Shown: one piece after another, positions 32,463-42,864 of the stretch
Numbering within the stretch: position 1 is the stretch's first letter
Layout: each line of letters begins with the position of its first letter
NCBI GenBank assembly: GCA_024734495.1
Contig: JALMQS010000852.1
Span: 1,364,001 to 1,428,000 of the forward strand
DNA from: Forficula auricularia
Lineage: Eukaryota > Arthropoda > Insecta > Dermaptera > Forficulidae
Direction of reading: 5' to 3'
Length of the DNA: 64,000 bases
The notes under the pieces: generated by a model
What the model saw: only the letters and a program-made list of their open reading frames with translations
Databases searched by the model: none
Told to the model about the DNA's origin: nothing
Translations under genes and position numbers: made by a program

Positions 32463-33552
32463 CGTTTGGCGTTCGTTGAAAATTGGAAAATCAAAAGGAA
32501 CATTTTCGTCATATTTTGCAAGCTCACAAAAAGTTATGTGCTGTTTATGGCGACGAAGCCTTAAAAGAACGGCAGTGTCAAAATTGGTTTGCCAAATTTC
32601 GTTCGGGTGATTTTTCACTCAAAGATGAAAAACGCTCTGGTCGTCCAGTTGAAGTTGACGACGACCTAATTAAAGCAATAATCGATTCGGATCGTCACAG
32701 TACAACACGTGAGATTGCAGAGAAGCTTCATGTATCACATACATGCATTGAAAATCACTTAAAACAACTTGGCTATGTTCAAAAACTCGATACATGGGTT
32801 CCTCACGAACTGAAAGAAACGCATTTAACGCAACGCATTAACAGCTGCGATTTGCTAAAGAAACGTAATGAAAATGATCCATTTTTAAAACGACTGATAA
32901 CTGGCGATGAAAAATGGGTTGTTTACAACAATATCAAGCGGAAAAGATCGTGGAGCAGGCCAGGTGAACCAGCTCAAACAACATCAAAAGCTGGTATTCA
33001 TCAAAAGAAGGTTTTGTTATCAGTTTGGTGGGATTACAAAGGAATTGTCTACTTTGAACTCTTACCACCCAACCGAACGATCAATTCTGTTGTCTACATT
33101 GAACAACTAACGAAATTAAACAATGCAGTTGAAGAAAAGCGGGCCGAATTGACAAATCGAAAAGGTGTTGTATTCCATCATGACAATGCAAGGCCACAAA
33201 CATCTTTGGTCACTCGGCAAAAATTATTGGAGCTTGGTTAGGATGTTTTGCCACATCCACCATATAGTCCTGACCTTGCACCATCTGATTACTTTTTATT
33301 TCGATCTTTACAAAACTCCTTGGATAGTAAAAATTTCAATAATGATGATGATGTCAAATCGTACCTGATTCAGTTTTTTGCTAATAAAAACCAGAAGTTT
33401 TATGAACGTGGGATTATGATGCTGCCTGAAAGATGGCAAAAGGTCATTGATCAAAATGGGCAATACATTACAGAATAAAGTTATTTAGTTCCATGAAAAA
33501 ATTGTCTTTGATTTTCTAAAAAAAAATCCGCAATTACTTAGTTCCAATCCAA
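32463..33552 (+). mobile_element. mariner of the mellifera type, left end lost
   Basis: The right inverted end (CCGCAATTACTTAGTTCCAA, TCCAA) runs to 33552 and is followed by TA. No matching left end was found near 32400-32480, so the element is one-ended and immobile. Confidence 0.8.
32480..33478 (+). pseudogene. mariner transposase with one nonsense codon
   Basis: From TTG 32483 (normally ATG) the frame encodes ENQKEHFRHIL, then a helix-turn-helix region (RSGRPVEVDDDLIKAIIDS, TREIAEKLHVSHTCIENHL) and WVPHEL. The three catalytic Asp residues of DD34D are all present: ITGDEKWV, FHHDNARPQTS and SPDLAPSDYFLF. A single TAG at 33239-33241 stands where the family has Trp (LELG-W-DVLP). About a dozen residues appear deleted after RHIL compared with related copies as I recall them. 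Stop TAA at 33476. A young, just-dead copy. Confidence 0.9.
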
Positions 33553-33664
33553 TATTAGTGACAGTACCCTTTTTTTTCTTCTAATTTTCAAGTTTAAATG
33601 AATTTTGTGAGCAAATAAATTGTTTTTAAATAATTTGTTTTCTTTATATTTGTTAGTGGTATCA

Positions 33665-33870
33665 TTATTATTTGCCTGATATGAACTCCTTAGAAAACCT
33701 ATGGGAGTTCACGAAACGGGAGATCTCCAAAGAAATCATCACCACCAAGGAAGGGGCTATTGATAGAAATAGAAACCCTTATCAGAGAGTGTGGCATCAC
33801 AGCTGCCACGGATCGGAAATTCGCGATATAAATTTTCAATATATTGTTGCTAAGGTGGCGAAAGTATTTT
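33665..33870 (+). pseudogene. Tc1-like transposase C-terminal scrap
   Basis: PDMNSLENLWEFTKREISKE resembles the PDLNPIENLW motif that carries the last catalytic residue of Tc1 transposases. TRE..W.H and a final basic patch follow. No other domain or inverted end was found. Confidence 0.55.
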
Positions 33871-33899
33871 TTTCCTCCTTAATAATAAATATAATTATT

Positions 33900-34230
33900 T
33901 TAAGGGTAATATTTTGAGCAAGGTCTAATAAATAGATATGAATAAGTAATTATGTGGTTTTATATTCTAATTAAAGTATTCTAATGAACAAAAATAACTT
34001 CGAGACCCAAAATCATTTATTTTCTCATTAAATTCATTTAAACTTGAAAATTTCTAATATCTTTAATAATTTGCCCACTCATGGTAGTTATTATTTATTT
34101 ATTTTTTTGTTTAAAATCTACAATCAGATTAGATTCATCATTTCCACGAAAACCACCTGTCTTACACGTCATATGCTAGCTTGACCTACATTATTAATTT
34201 CTTTGTTGTCATATATTGGCTAAACCACGT
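33900..34230. other. intron spacer
   Basis: AT-rich; nothing recognised. Confidence 0.4.
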
Positions 34231-34232
34231 AA

Positions 34233-34517
34233 GGGCGGATCCAGGAATTTTTTATGGGGGGGGGGGGAGAATGTATATAAGGTGCCCGATGTATATAAGA
34301 TATACTTTTTATCTCGAAAGTGTATCGCGATCGAATTGTCCAAGCGGGGGGGGGGGGGGGGTCAGGTACGCCCCCCACACACACACATATATATATATAG
34401 AATTTTATTTTCAATTTTTAAAATTTTTAAATAAAATAATTTTTTTTTTACAAATGTTTTTTGCCAGGCACGGGTCTCTATGGGGGGGGGGCGGTCGCCG
34501 CCTCCGCCCCCTGGATA
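34233..34517. mobile_element. hAT-like MITE with poly-G tracts, copy 2
   Basis: GGCGGATCCAGG at the left and CCCCCTGGATA at the right with G10 and G13 tracts; CCACG stands next to both ends as a possible duplication remnant. (CA)n and (TA)n follow the second G tract. Confidence 0.6.
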
Positions 34518-34685
34518 CCACGAATAATTTATGTTAAAAGGACCCTCTTGACAGCTTTGACTCGCTTTTCTAGAGTCAGCCCTTTTGTCTAATTTATTCT
34601 TAATTTATAACCAGAGACAGGATTTTATCCATTTGTACCCTAGTATTTAAGAAAAATTTTATATCTTAAATTCTAAGAAAAATAA

Positions 34686-35587
34686 CACTGCTCGACAAAA
34701 ATTTAACAAAAATTTTTCCCCATAAACCTAACAATGTATTTTGGTAGAGTTTTATACTCTGATTCTCATGCAATTTCCCGTATTTTTACAACACGTCAGA
34801 GTTTTGAGATATTATCGGTCAAAATGACGAAAAAGGCCATTTTGACCCATATTCGAATACCATCAGATATTAATCAGTAATATTTGCAATCAAAATATTT
34901 TGTTGACGTAATAGAAAACAGCTTCCTCTTTGATTTTCAAATTACTACTTGTTTTTAGCTCAATTAGAACTCGAGTTATAACTAAAACACTAAGACCTTA
35001 TGTTTTTATCTATGTTGATTATTGTTTATAATCACGTAATTTTAGTTTTTTATTTATAACTCGAGTTCTAATCATGCGCAGATCCAGGGGGGCGATGGGG
35101 GCGACCCCCCCCCCAAACATTTTTTATGTTTATTTTTTTTTATAACATTAAATTTCAAAATTGAAGAAAATAAAGTTCTATGTGGGGGTGTCTGACCCCC
35201 CCCCCCCCCCGCTTGGACAATTCGATCGCGACACTTCCGAGATCAAAACTAGATCTTATATACCGGCGACCGCCCCCCCCCCCCTCAAATCAGAGGTCTG
35301 GATCCGCGCCTGGTTCTAATTGAGCTAAAATCAAGTGGTAATTTGAAAATCAAAGAGGAAGCTGTTTTCTATTACGTCAACAAAATATTTTGATTTCAAA
35401 TATTGCTGTTTAATATCTAATGGGATTCGAAAATGGGTCAAAATGGCCTTTTCCGTCATTTTGACCGATAATATCCCAAAACTCTGACGTGTTGTAAAAA
35501 ATCGGGAAATTGCATGAGAATCAGAGTATAAAACTCTACCAGAATCCATTGTTAGATTTATGGGGAGAAATTTTTTGTCAAACAGTG
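34686..35587. mobile_element. TAA-flanked foldback element
   Basis: Starts CACTGCTCGACAAAAA and ends TTTTTTGTCAAACAGTG with TAA on both sides (34683-34685, 35588-35590), as in PIF/Harbinger-like elements. Arms of about 270 bases are inverted copies. A hAT-like MITE sits at the turn. Confidence 0.75.
35073..35312. mobile_element. hAT-like MITE with poly-G/C tracts, copy 3
   Basis: CATGCGCAGATCCAG to CTGGATCCGCGCCTG with a perfect 8-bp duplication GTTCTAAT (35065-35072, 35313-35320). This copy defines the family as hAT-like. Inserted within the foldback element at 34686-35587. Confidence 0.85.
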
Positions 35588-35689
35588 TAATTTGATTATA
35601 ATTTTAATTTAATGTCCCAGATCATCAGTCTAGCCATCAAAGCTCCAAAAAGAATGTTGTTAGGGCTCTCTTGTGCCGAGTGCTGTGTG

Positions 35690-35995
35690 GCGCTTTGATG
35701 CCGCGCCCCCCATCAAGTCGATGGGGTCCTAACAATCTTGCGTATGCAGAGTTGTAGGTTGCATGTTCATATAGGGTGTGTGCAGGGGAGGGGCTGCTGG
35801 ATGGCGGTGGCCCCCCCAGATTCGAATGTTCGAATCCCATTCGCTACTCCAGTCGAATCGAGTCGCTTTAATTATAGCATGGGTGAATATATTTCACTCA
35901 TGCAAAAGCGACTCAACGATCCGACTGAGTCATCTAGCGGCCGTGTCTCAAGGCTCGTCGCTATGAGCGAGAGCGGGCCGCTACAAAGAAAATGA
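35690..35995. other. GC-richer segment with a Pol III B-box-like motif
   Basis: GTTCGAATCCC at 35829 fits the B box of tRNA-type promoters, but I could not fold a tRNA or find a convincing A box at the right distance. It could be a tRNA-derived SINE remnant. The two overlapping open frames are probably chance. Confidence 0.25.
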
Positions 35996-36162
35996 TTTAT
36001 TTTATACTTTATAAATAAAAAATATATTAAAAACAAGTTAAAAAAATCAAATAAATTTAGTATTTTTTTTCAAGGGTTAAGTACTACCACATTCCCCTCA
36101 GCGTGCGACATAATTAATTGTTATTAATCTAATCGATATGGAATATACAAAATCAAAGTTAC

Positions 36163-36320
36163 CTGGTGAAGTTGCTTTAACTTTTTTAATTAATTTAATA
36201 TGTTCTTTGGGTGATAAAATAAATATAAAATTTTCATTTATCAAATTGATCACAGTGAAAAAAACTATAAGTATCAGATGATTAAGGCCATCAAGCAGCG
36301 GGTAAACATCATTCATTAAA
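36163..36320 (-). CDS. NBAS: NBAS exon 12
   Basis: Acceptor TGTTTTAG, donor GTAACT. Encodes VYPLLDGLNHLILIVFFTVI, then SPKEHIKLIKKVKATSPG, matching the NBAS block around YP-GG-DH and HIRLLKK. Ends in phase 1. Confidence 0.9.
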
Positions 36321-37095
36321 CTAAAACAAAAAAAAATATTATATTAATAATGTTATAAATCATTTACAAATCCACATATAATATATCATGGTAATATATG
36401 TATTTAAAAAATATAGAAAATTTAGTCAGTTATTAAATAAAATACTTAGAAAGATATAAATAATGAAATTCAATTGTTTCTTTCCAGTACTTTTTTATTA
36501 ATTCAAGTGGTTAATCCAAATATTTCGAGAGCACTGTGGCATCTCTTCCTCAGTGCTTGAACTCTTTCATATTTTATTTAATTAAACATGTTTCACCTAA
36601 AACCAACACGACCGTTCTTTCTTTTTATAATAATGTTTAATAAAACCTTGATTTGAGTAATATTTTTTTAACCGACTTCAAAAAAGGAGGAGGTTCTCAA
36701 TTCGACTGAATTTTTTTTTATGTCTATGTTACCTGATATCTTCGCAAATTGTGAACCGATTTTGATGATTTTTTTTTGCATTGGGTTCAGACTAGTTTCC
36801 GATTGGTCCCGTTTTTTTTCATTGGTATCGGACCTTTTTTGCTGTTTGTTTAGGCATAACTTCTTTGTTTATGAACCGATTTCGATGATTCTTTTTATAT
36901 TGGAAAGGGGTACCTTAGGGGTGGTCCCATATTAATTTGGTCAAGTTCTGATGATATGATCAACGACGAATTAATGTAAATATCCAATTCTTATGAATAA
37001 ATAATCGAAATTATAATAAATAAAATTAATTAAAGGAATCGTAGGGAGTTGGACAAGACTTTAAATTAAATTAAATACAAGTTCTGATTAAATAT

Positions 37096-37135
37096 GCCAT
37101 ACGTTTCGTTGCTGTTTTGCAACTTCTTCAGTGGC
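37096..37135 (-). ncRNA. hammerhead-like ribozyme, family P4, copy 1
   Basis: Minus strand: GCCA, CTGAAGA, A, helix II GTTGC(AAAACA)GCAAC, GAAACGTA, TGGC. Helix I is GCCA/TGGC; cleavage is expected after GTA. Confidence 0.7.
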
Positions 37136-37207
37136 TCATTTATTAAACTTATTTGTCAGGATTTTTTCTCGTAGTAAAAAATCCTGACAAATAAGTTTAA
37201 TAAATGA

Positions 37208-37247
37208 GCCACTGAAGAAGTTGAAAAACAACAACGAAACGTATGGC
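37208..37247 (+). ncRNA. hammerhead-like ribozyme, family P4, copy 2
   Basis: GCCA 37208-37211, CTGAAGA 37212-37218, helix II GTTG/CAAC, GAAAC 37236-37240, GTA, TGGC 37244-37247. Helix II is one pair shorter than in copy 1 because of two changes. Confidence 0.68.
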
Positions 37248-38092
37248 ATATTTAATCAGAACTTGTATTTAATTTAATTTAAAGTCTTGTCCAACTCCCT
37301 ACGATTCCTTTAATTATTAATCATGGACACGAATAATGAAATAATAAATAAAATCTTTTATAAAAAAAAATCAATCTTAAAACGTTTATTTAAAACCCGC
37401 AAACGTTTCTAGAGAATTTATACATTTATGAATTTAATTTTATTATCATTTTCTGATTCATTCGCCCGACCATTTCTCTTACGAGATGCATGCAAGGTAT
37501 TCATTATATTTATTAAGTCACTATTAATAACATCACTAAAAAGAGAAAATAAAAATAATTTTTATAAAAAAATAAAACCGACTTCATAAACATTAAATGC
37601 AACAAATAAAATAGTAAAACTCAAAAATAAAATAAAATAGACTAAAAGGTATAAAATAATTATCTAATTTAGTTACAACTAAACGACGAAATATTAACAT
37701 GAAATCATTTTTTGAAGTCGGTGCTAAACAAACTATATAAGCAAGCGTACCCGCCAATCGTACTGAGTAAAATCCGTCGAGTTTGATTCATAAAATGTAT
37801 ATGTTTGGCACCGACTTCAAAAAGTGATTTCATGTTAATATTTCGTCGTTTAGTTGTAACTAAATTAGATTATTATTTTATACTTTTTAATGTATATTAT
37901 TTTATTTTTGAGTTTTACTATTTTTTTGTTGCATTTAATTTTTTTGAAGTTGGTTTTTTTTTTTATAAAAATTATTTTTTAAATATTCATATCAATTTTG
38001 TGGGATAAATCAGAATAAAAACCCCCACTAGTTTCGTAGTTTAACAAGCTAGTTGTTAATGTTGTTAGTTAGTAGAGGAGGAGTTGGTTCAC

Positions 38093-38293
38093 CTTGAGCA
38101 GACGTGGTCCTGGTCGGATGAGAGCATCTGGACCAGCTGAGTGCTTGTCACGCGGAGCGTCAACTCCGAAATGGGCAAACCTTCGCTGTTGAGCAGCAGC
38201 GAATGCAAATGGGCACAGGCAATATCGCCGACGGGCAGGCCGTGACGGGTCCCGAGACTCACGGCTAGATGAAATCGACTCTCATCCGCCGTC
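38093..38293 (-). CDS. NBAS: NBAS exon 11
   Basis: Acceptor TTTCCCAG, donor GTGAAC. Encodes SRFHLAVSLGTRHGLPVGD, then ISELTLRVTSTQLVQML. Follows a 6.9-kb intron that holds the Penelope palindrome and a mariner. Higher GC than the surroundings. Confidence 0.9.
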
Positions 38294-38299
38294 CTGGGA

Positions 38300-38892
38300 A
38301 AAATTTCAAACAATATATACGTAATTAATGTCCTTAATTAGATTAAATGATTTTAATTATTGGGAAGATGGATCAAATTTAATGAAATGCTTTTTATTTG
38401 TTGAGGACGTTCCCTAATAAATCGATTTTCTTGAAATCCTTTTAAAACTTTGAATACACATATTAATAAGTGTCCTTTATAGTTTGACATTTTTTTTCAA
38501 TAGTCCTTACGAGACTAAATTTATAAATATTGACCATTGAAATTTGAATATTTAACACGTGAACCCTATCTCGATTGATGTAAAAGTGAATTTTTCATTT
38601 CGTAATTTTCTTGAAATTATTTTGAAAAACTGAGAATCATTAACTGAAGATATAACAAATATTTTCCTGTTAAAATAATTGTATCAAGCGGTATTCGTTT
38701 TGTAAGAAAAATGTCAAAAGTTAGGTACTTTTGATGGTTTTCATTTTTTCTCTCATGGCATGGCAAGTGAGAGATGGCGACTTGACAACGTCGCTCTAAA
38801 ATCACTCAATTTTTCCATATCTAAAAAACTTCTGCAGCTGGTGCATTTGAGATTTTTAGCTAATTCTCTCAATCTAAATATAACTGTTCTCA
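38300..38892. other. intron spacer before the Penelope palindrome
   Basis: AT-rich unique-looking sequence. The last 14 bases (TATAACTGTTCTCA) are the target duplication of the next element. Confidence 0.4.
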
Positions 38893-38990
38893 AAGAGAAA
38901 CAAAGAGATTGTCCTCTGCTTGATGCAAATAAACATATACACATATATATCAAGATGATATATCTGTATATATATATTATTTATTTGTTT

Positions 38991-39029
38991 GAGACTATAG
39001 TTTCGAAGACTTGGTCTTCATCATCAGTC
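38991..39029 (-). ncRNA. hammerhead-like ribozyme, family P1, left arm
   Basis: Minus strand: GA, CTGATGA, T, helix II GAAGAC(CAA)GTCTTC, GAAACTATAGTC, TC. Helix I is a 2-bp GA/TC step, an internal loop, then an ATTTAT/ATAAAT helix. ACTATAGT replaces helix III and is fully self-complementary. Confidence 0.78.
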
Positions 39030-39204
39030 TTTCTTCAATTATAAATGTTTTTCATGGAGTCAATATCATATGGATATTGAAAACTTGGTGTTCTTTCGTC
39101 ACTGGAGGGCTAGGAACTAATAAAGACACTCTTTCCGGGCTCACACTCAAATATAACCATATGTTTCCCTTTCTCCTTAGAAAGGATGAATTTTTTTTCC
39201 CCTT

Positions 39205-39984
39205 TTATCTTTTGTTAGCAAACATCTTAAGTAGATTACTATTGGATAATTCAATTTGATTGTTTAAACAGAGATCTGAATTTCTATTGAATGACTTCAA
39301 AATTTCTAAAGATTCAATTGCGCTAATCAATTTTGGGTCCCTTTCTCCTTTTATTAATCTAATACCTTCTGGGAAGGAGTGATTGTTTGAATTTAAATGT
39401 TCTGCAAAAGAATTTTCGTACTTTTTATTTTTATAATCTCTTATGTGTTCATTTAGTCGAATTTTCAGATTTCTCTCGGTTTTTCCCACATATATTGCTT
39501 CGCAATCTTTGCATTTCAAACTATAAACCCCTTCTTTTTCTATATTTGGTAATTTGTCTTTTTTATTTGAACCTAAATCTTTTCCTAGAGTAATTGGAGT
39601 TTTGAATACTGTTTTTAACCCTAATTTTTTCATTTTTTGTTTTAATTTTTCCGAAATTTGTCCATAATATGGAAGAACTATTCTAGGATTTTCTTTTTCT
39701 TTTTCATTCTTTTGTGAATATACTGATTCCAGGGTTAATTTTTCTATTTTTTTATTTAACATTTGGTCTATAAGGCTTGCTTCGTACCCATTATTTACCG
39801 CGATTTCTTTAATTGTCTCTAATTCCTGTGAATATGCTTTTTCTGATAAAGGTATATTTATTAGTCTATGTATCATTGAATGGAAGGCTGCGTGTTTATA
39901 AACACGCAGCCTTCCATTCAATGATACATAGACTAATAAATATACCTTTATCAGAAAAAGCATATTCACAGGAATTAGAGACAA
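39205..39984 (-). CDS. Penelope-like C-terminal region with GIY-YIG endonuclease (left arm)
   Basis: The true element sequence starts at the centre (39898) with KHAAFHSMIHRLINIPLSEK; the 28 residues before it come from antisense reading of the other arm. A helical linker (NNGYEASLIDQML) follows. The GIY-YIG domain begins near residue 150: GVYSLKC then EAIYVGKTERNLKIRLNEHI, with the catalytic Arg in KIRLNEH and the Glu in AIESLEIL. CKDC is the zinc-binding-like insert typical of Penelope endonucleases, which nick the target DNA. The frame is intact to the stop at 39205. Without the RT it cannot act as a full element. Confidence 0.88.
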   Translation of the reverse strand: MSLIPVNMLFLIKVYLLVYVSLNGRLRVYKHAAFHSMIHRLINIPLSEKAYSQELETIKEIAVNNGYEASLIDQMLNKKIEKLTLESVYSQKNEKEKENPRIVLPYYGQISEKLKQKMKKLGLKTVFKTPITLGKDLGSNKKDKLPNIEKEGVYSLKCKDCEAIYVGKTERNLKIRLNEHIRDYKNKKYENSFAEHLNSNNHSFPEGIRLIKGERDPKLISAIESLEILKSFNRNSDLCLNNQIELSNSNLLKMFANKR

Positions 39985-40592
39985 TTAAAGAAATCGCGGT
40001 AAATAATGGGTACGAAGCAAGCCTTATAGACCAAATGTTAAATAAAAAAATAGAAAAATTAACCCTGGAATCAGTATATTCACAAAAGAATGAAAAAGAA
40101 AAGAAAATCCTAGAATAGTTCTTCCATATTATGGACAAATTTCGGAAAAATTAAAACAAAAAATGAAAAATTAGGGTTAAAAACAGTATTCAAAAAACTC
40201 CAATTACTCTAGGAAAAGATTTAGGTTCAAATAAAAAAGACAAATTACCAAAATATAGAAAAAGAAGGGTTTATAGTTTGAAATGCAAAGATTGCGAAGC
40301 AATATATGTGGGAAAAACCGAGAGAAATCTGAAAATTCGACTAAATGAACACATAAGAGATTATAAAAATAAAAAGTACGAAAATTCTTTTTCAGAACAT
40401 TTAAATTCAAACAATCACTCCTTCCCAGAAGGTATTAGATTAATAAAAGGAGAAAGGGACCCAAAATTGATTAGCGCAATTGAATCTTTAGAAATTTTGA
40501 AGTCATTCAATAGAAATTCAGATCTCTGTTTAAACAATCAAATTGAATTATCCAATAGTAATCTACTTAAGATGTTTGCTAACAAAAGATAA
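39899..40592 (+). pseudogene. Penelope-like GIY-YIG region (right arm), frameshifted
   Basis: Same protein as the left arm, but base deletions near 40104, 40170-40200 and 40255 break it into two frames: one ending NEKEKKILE and one from 40278 (KCKDCEAIYVGKTERNLK) to the stop at 40592. The GIY half of the motif is out of frame. Decay in only one arm shows that the arms have not been kept identical by conversion. Confidence 0.85.
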
Positions 40593-40767
40593 AAGGGGAA
40601 AAAAAATTCATCCTTTCTAAGGAGAAAGGGAAACATATGGTTATATTTGAGTGTGAGCCCGGAAAGAGTGTCTTTATTAGTTCCTAGCCCTCCAGTGACG
40701 AAAGAACACCAAGTTTTCAATATCCATATGATATTGACTCCATGAAAAACATTTATAATTGAAGAAA

Positions 40768-40806
40768 GACTGATGATGAAGACCAAGTCTTCGAAACTAT
40801 AGTCTC
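40768..40806 (+). ncRNA. hammerhead-like ribozyme, family P1, right arm
   Basis: CTGATGA 40770-40776, helix II 40778-40783 with 40787-40792, GAAAC 40793-40797, GTC 40802-40804 (expected cleavage), distal helix I 40751-40756 with 40813-40818. It stands about 175 bases after the stop codon of the endonuclease frame. Confidence 0.78.
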
Positions 40807-40966
40807 AAACAAATAAATAATATATATATACAGATATATCATCTTGATATATATGTGTATATGTTTATTTGCATCAAGCAGAGGACAATCTCTTTGTTTC
40901 TCTTTGTGAATCAACAACTCTGCTACTCTCGGCAAAACAAAAACTTTTCAACTATAACTGTTCTCA

Positions 40967-41500
40967 TCTGGAATTTCGCATTGAGCTGCTTCATAAAGTT
41001 TTTTTTTTATTATTTTTCTTTTAGCGTCGGTAAGAATGCAATGTTGCCAGATCCGAGAAACGAGGCAGTGAAAATATTTTTGCCTTTCTGCACATGTGAG
41101 AGTAGGGGAAAGAGCGAACTGCATCTGAGCTATATTAGGAATCGTCCTTAAAGTGACGTTTTGTCTTTTTATTTTAAGACTTTTTCAAGCTCTTTTCCTA
41201 TTTTATTAGAATATTTACTCAATAAGCTGATTTTATTTGATAATAGACTCAAAAGCATTGAAAAAACCCTTTATCATAATTCATATTATAAAATATTATT
41301 TTTGACGTAATAATTTTTTCCTTTTATTAATCTCTACTGAATAAATTAAATGACCACCCAAACGACTACGCAAAACAACTAATGACAATAACAGTTCCAA
41401 AAAGACTTTAGAGACACAGACCAAATGACCTCCCTCGACGCTTCACTTGATCATACCAGACCTTATACCTCTGTAAATATTGTAAATTATTAGTAATGAA
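40967..41500. other. intron spacer
   Basis: No transposon end or exon recognised. The short open frame at 40855-41151 crosses from the element into the flank and is not a gene. Confidence 0.4.
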
Positions 41501-41650
41501 GCTGTTGAAGATTTTATTTTTGTGATTAATTTGATTAAAGTTTGAATTTTTATTTAAATTACACATGATTAATTATAATTATTTATTGAAACAAATAAAT
41601 ACAATATAAATACTAAAAAAATTATAATTAATCATGTGTGACTTATATTA

Positions 41651-42592
41651 TTAGGTTGATGCATAATTATGGGACGTTTTTTAAAAATATGTTTATTCAG
41701 CAAAAACAATAATAAAATTTAACAAAAACATGTTTAAATGATTATTCGAGAACGTATTCACCATCTACTTCAATAACTGCTTCCCATTTGCTTGGCAGTC
41801 GGTCGATTCCACGGGCGAACAAGTCACGATTCTTGGATGCAATCCACGCTTTGATATCGGCCACCAAGTCATCCAAATCGTCGTAGATCTTAGTCTTTTG
41901 CCAGTTTTTCAAAGAGCGGTTGATGTGATAGTCCGTCGGTGCTTCGGTCGGTGAGTACGGCGGATGTGTGAGTAGATCCCACCCCTTACCCTTATTGGCG
42001 ATAAATTCTACGATCCGGCGCTCAACATGTGGACGTGCGTTATCGTGATGGAATGGTTTCGTTGAAGCAAATCGGTAAAAATTCGAACGCGATCAGCCTT
42101 GTTGTTGTCGGAGAGTTCGTGGGGGACCCATCCAGCCAATTTCCATACCTTGCCAAGCTTTTTGAGGCGTCGAACGATCGTTGATTGGTCGACATTGAAG
42201 TCTGCAGCCAGCATTCGTGTTGTAAGGCTTTCATCCTCTTCCACGGCTGTCAGAAGTGCCTGATCATCAAAATCCGATGGCCGACCTCTTCCTTCTTTAT
42301 CCTCCAAACTAGTGTCACCTGATTTGAAACGGACAAACCACTTCCGTACTGCACTATCAGTAATTGTTCCTTCGCCAAAAAGTTCGTTGAGATCGCGAAA
42401 TGACTGTGCTGCCTTCCATCCTTTCTCGTAGTGGTAGAGCATAATATGACGAATATGAATATGGTTTTCGACACGCATTTTTATTAACTATAAATAGAGA
42501 AGATTGTTTTTATAAAAAAATAAACAAAACGCCATTTTTGGCTAAAGAAAAACGCGCCAATACAAACGTTCCATAATTATGCATCAACCTAA
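41651..42592 (-). mobile_element. mariner with intact ends and internal deletion
   Basis: Perfect inverted ends of at least 22 bases (TTAGGTTGATGCATAATTAT / ATAATTATGCATCAACCTAA), flanked by TA. Total 942 bases against roughly 1.3 kb for full mariners. With both ends intact it could be moved by a related transposase. Confidence 0.88.
41742..42478 (-). pseudogene. mariner transposase with catalytic-core deletion
   Basis: The N-terminus is complete: MRVENHIHIRHIMLYHYEKG, a helix-turn-helix (TDSAVRKWFVRFKSGDTSLE, DQSTIVRRLKKLGKVW) and WVPHEL. Near 42055 a deletion of about 100 codons joins LLQRN to the HHDNARPHVE motif out of frame. The TGDE block with the first Asp is lost; the second Asp and the third (PPYSPTEAPTDYH) remain downstream. 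Ends GEYVLE with TAA at 41742-41744. Confidence 0.88.
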
Positions 42593-42825
42593 TATTATTA
42601 TTTTGTAGATAGTCTCAAGTCAAAAAACTTATATATTTTATTAATGTTTTGTAAATAGTTTCAAACCAAAAACTTATATTAATATTATTAACATTTCCGT
42701 CTATAATTTAATTTGTTTTAATTTGAAAGTTAATAATAGGAAAATAATGGCTAGAAAGGCCGAAAAGCAAAAAATAATAATAGGAAAATAAGGACAAGTT
42801 ATTATGTGTGACTTTTTTATTTATC

Positions 42826-42864
42826 AACCAACGTTTCGTCGACTTTGCCGACTTCTTCAGGGCT
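42826..42864 (-). ncRNA. hammerhead-like ribozyme, family P5
   Basis: Minus strand: AGCC, CTGAAGA, A, helix II GTCG(GCAAAGT)CGAC, GAAACGTT, GGTT. Helix I has C-G, C-G, G-U and A-U pairs. Cleavage after GTT fits the NUH rule. Confidence 0.65.

Larger units (their letters stand above)
37028..37316. mobile_element. palindromic Penelope P4 pair
   Basis: Two inverted arms of about 130 bases meet near 37168-37180. Outer ends read AATTAAAGGAATCGTAGGG. Each arm carries one ribozyme motif. No coding sequence is left. Confidence 0.8.
36665..38000. repeat. dispersed ACCGACTTCAAAA repeat, split by a palindrome
   Basis: Begins ACCGACTTCAAAAAAGGAGG at 36670 and holds the GAACCGATTTCGATGATTCT block, then the inverted pair TTTTTGAAGTCGGTGCTAAAC and GCACCGACTTCAAAAAGTG (37710-37825). 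Copies at 13300 and 62990. I know similar sequences from many insect genomes but not a firm family name. Confidence 0.55.
38893..40952. mobile_element. 2-kb head-to-head pair of Penelope-like elements (P1)
   Basis: Flanked by a perfect 14-bp duplication TATAACTGTTCTCA (38879-38892, 40953-40966). The element is a palindrome: left arm 38893-39898 (minus sense) and right arm 39899-40952 (plus sense), centred on GTGTTTA|TAAACAC. Each arm is a 5'-truncated Penelope-like element with a GIY-YIG endonuclease region, a ribozyme and the 3' end. Only the right arm reaches the full terminus CTCTCGGCAAAACAAAAACT. The reverse-transcriptase domain is lost from both. Confidence 0.9.

Noticed and set aside
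36948..36965. CTGATGATATGATCA as a further ribozyme box
   Set aside because: No GAAA core or pairing strands follow; it belongs to the dispersed ACCGACTTCAAAA repeat.
39813..40118. A 101-residue plus-strand frame that repeats the start of the endonuclease frame
   Set aside because: It is produced by the palindrome: its first 28 residues are antisense to the other arm.
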